From NCBI GenBank assembly GCA_004322045.1, contig SCRN01000001.1, positions 185,092-249,091 on the forward strand: DNA of 64,000 nucleotides. The letters are read 5' to 3'. Of this stretch, positions 63,784 to 64,000 are shown one piece after another; the stretch's first letter is position 1, and each line of letters starts with the position of its first letter. Source of the stretch: Paraburkholderia sp. (GTDB lineage: Bacteria; Pseudomonadota; Gammaproteobacteria; Burkholderiales; Burkholderiaceae). Made by a program: the position numbers and the translations under genes. The notes under the pieces were generated by a model. That model saw nothing but the letters and a program-made list of their open reading frames with translations, searched no databases and had not been told where the DNA came from.

Positions 63784-64000
63784 ACGCTGCGTCCGAAACG
63801 GTCGCACCGAGCTTCGCGGCACGCGAAAGCTTCATCGAACTGACTGCGCGCGAGCGCGCGCGGCGCCTCCTGGACGCCGGCACGTTTCGTGAACTGCTGG
63901 GCCCGTTCGATCGCCTCACCTCGCCCTGGCTGCCGCTGCAAGGCATCGTCTGCCAAGCCGACGACGGCGCCATCATTGCGCGCGGCAGCATCGACGGCGA
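63780..64000 (+). CDS. mdcD: Malonate decarboxylase beta subunit, cut by the window edge
   Basis: Only the first 73 codons are inside the window: SFIELTARERARRLLDAGTF, RELLGPFDRLTSPWLPLQGI. This is the start of MdcD, the carboxyltransferase-like subunit that, with MdcE, decarboxylates malonyl-carrier. The ATG at 63780 overlaps the mdcC stop. mdcE, mdcG and mdcH should follow to the right. Confidence 0.9.
   Translation, partial: MNAASETVAPSFAARESFIELTARERARRLLDAGTFRELLGPFDRLTSPWLPLQGIVCQADDGAIIARGSIDG

Noticed and set aside
1..64000. Search for CRISPR arrays, tRNA or rRNA genes and intact insertion sequences
   Set aside because: No regularly spaced repeats, cloverleaf-like segments or transposase frames were found by reading; this cannot exclude a short or unusual one.

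Overview
The window reads as a chromosomal segment of a GC-rich betaproteobacterium of the Burkholderiaceae (Burkholderia, Paraburkholderia or Trinickia type). The signs are a LuxI/RsaL/LuxR quorum-sensing triad, a DUF4148-type periplasmic protein, a PenR-like regulator beside a class A beta-lactamase, a Tad/Flp pilus locus, and hydroxyproline, pipecolate and malonate catabolic operons. No rRNA, tRNA, CRISPR array or intact insertion sequence was seen.

Layout. 1-4440 is an accessory, partly decayed zone: an edge-truncated ORF, a broken hotdog thioesterase, a higBA toxin-antitoxin pair, a Fic gene cut by one stop codon next to an AbiEi-like wHTH protein, and a second, decayed copy of the wHTH/Fic junction. 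4440-5211 holds no convincing gene but has a strong inverted repeat. 5212-9237 carries ribA, a CBS-domain protein, a DUF4148-like protein and luxR-rsaL-luxI. 9309-27001 is a cyclic imino-acid and lysine catabolism region: a pyrroline/piperideine-2-carboxylate reductase, the aminoadipate branch (hglS-type dioxygenase, aminotransferase, semialdehyde dehydrogenase, divergent LysR), a beta-lactamase with its regulator, pipecolate oxidase, and the 4-hydroxyproline operon (epimerase, D-hydroxyproline dehydrogenase subunits, DapA-like deaminase, PAS-AraC regulator).

27692-36162 is a seven-gene codirectional cluster: family-2 glycosyltransferase, bactofilin-like protein, YaiO-like outer-membrane barrel, inner-membrane protein, large secreted deacetylase-like protein, S53 serine-carboxyl protease and a secreted glycoside-hydrolase-like protein. 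I read it as a synthase-dependent exopolysaccharide system that matches none of the standard Pel, Pga, Bcs or Alg layouts. It is the best candidate here for an undescribed system. wecB lies convergent to it.

38235-41741 has an MFS exporter, a DoxX protein and a VpsR/BerB-like sigma-54 activator. 42747-52772 is a Tad pilus operon (two Flp pilins, cpaA, cpaB, cpaC, a lipoprotein, cpaE, cpaF, tadB, tadC) ending in an unexpected ICMT-family methyltransferase; a well-spaced sigma-54 promoter candidate precedes the first pilin. A convergent pair of hsp20 genes, the first with a possible ROSE RNA thermometer, separates this operon from two TadE/TadG-like genes (54078-55671). 55724-58638 has a small conserved ORF, an Ap4A phosphorylase and an SH3/NlpC lipoprotein. 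The right end is a malonate decarboxylase operon (mdcABCD, the last cut by the window edge) with a divergent MFS transporter and a GntR regulator.
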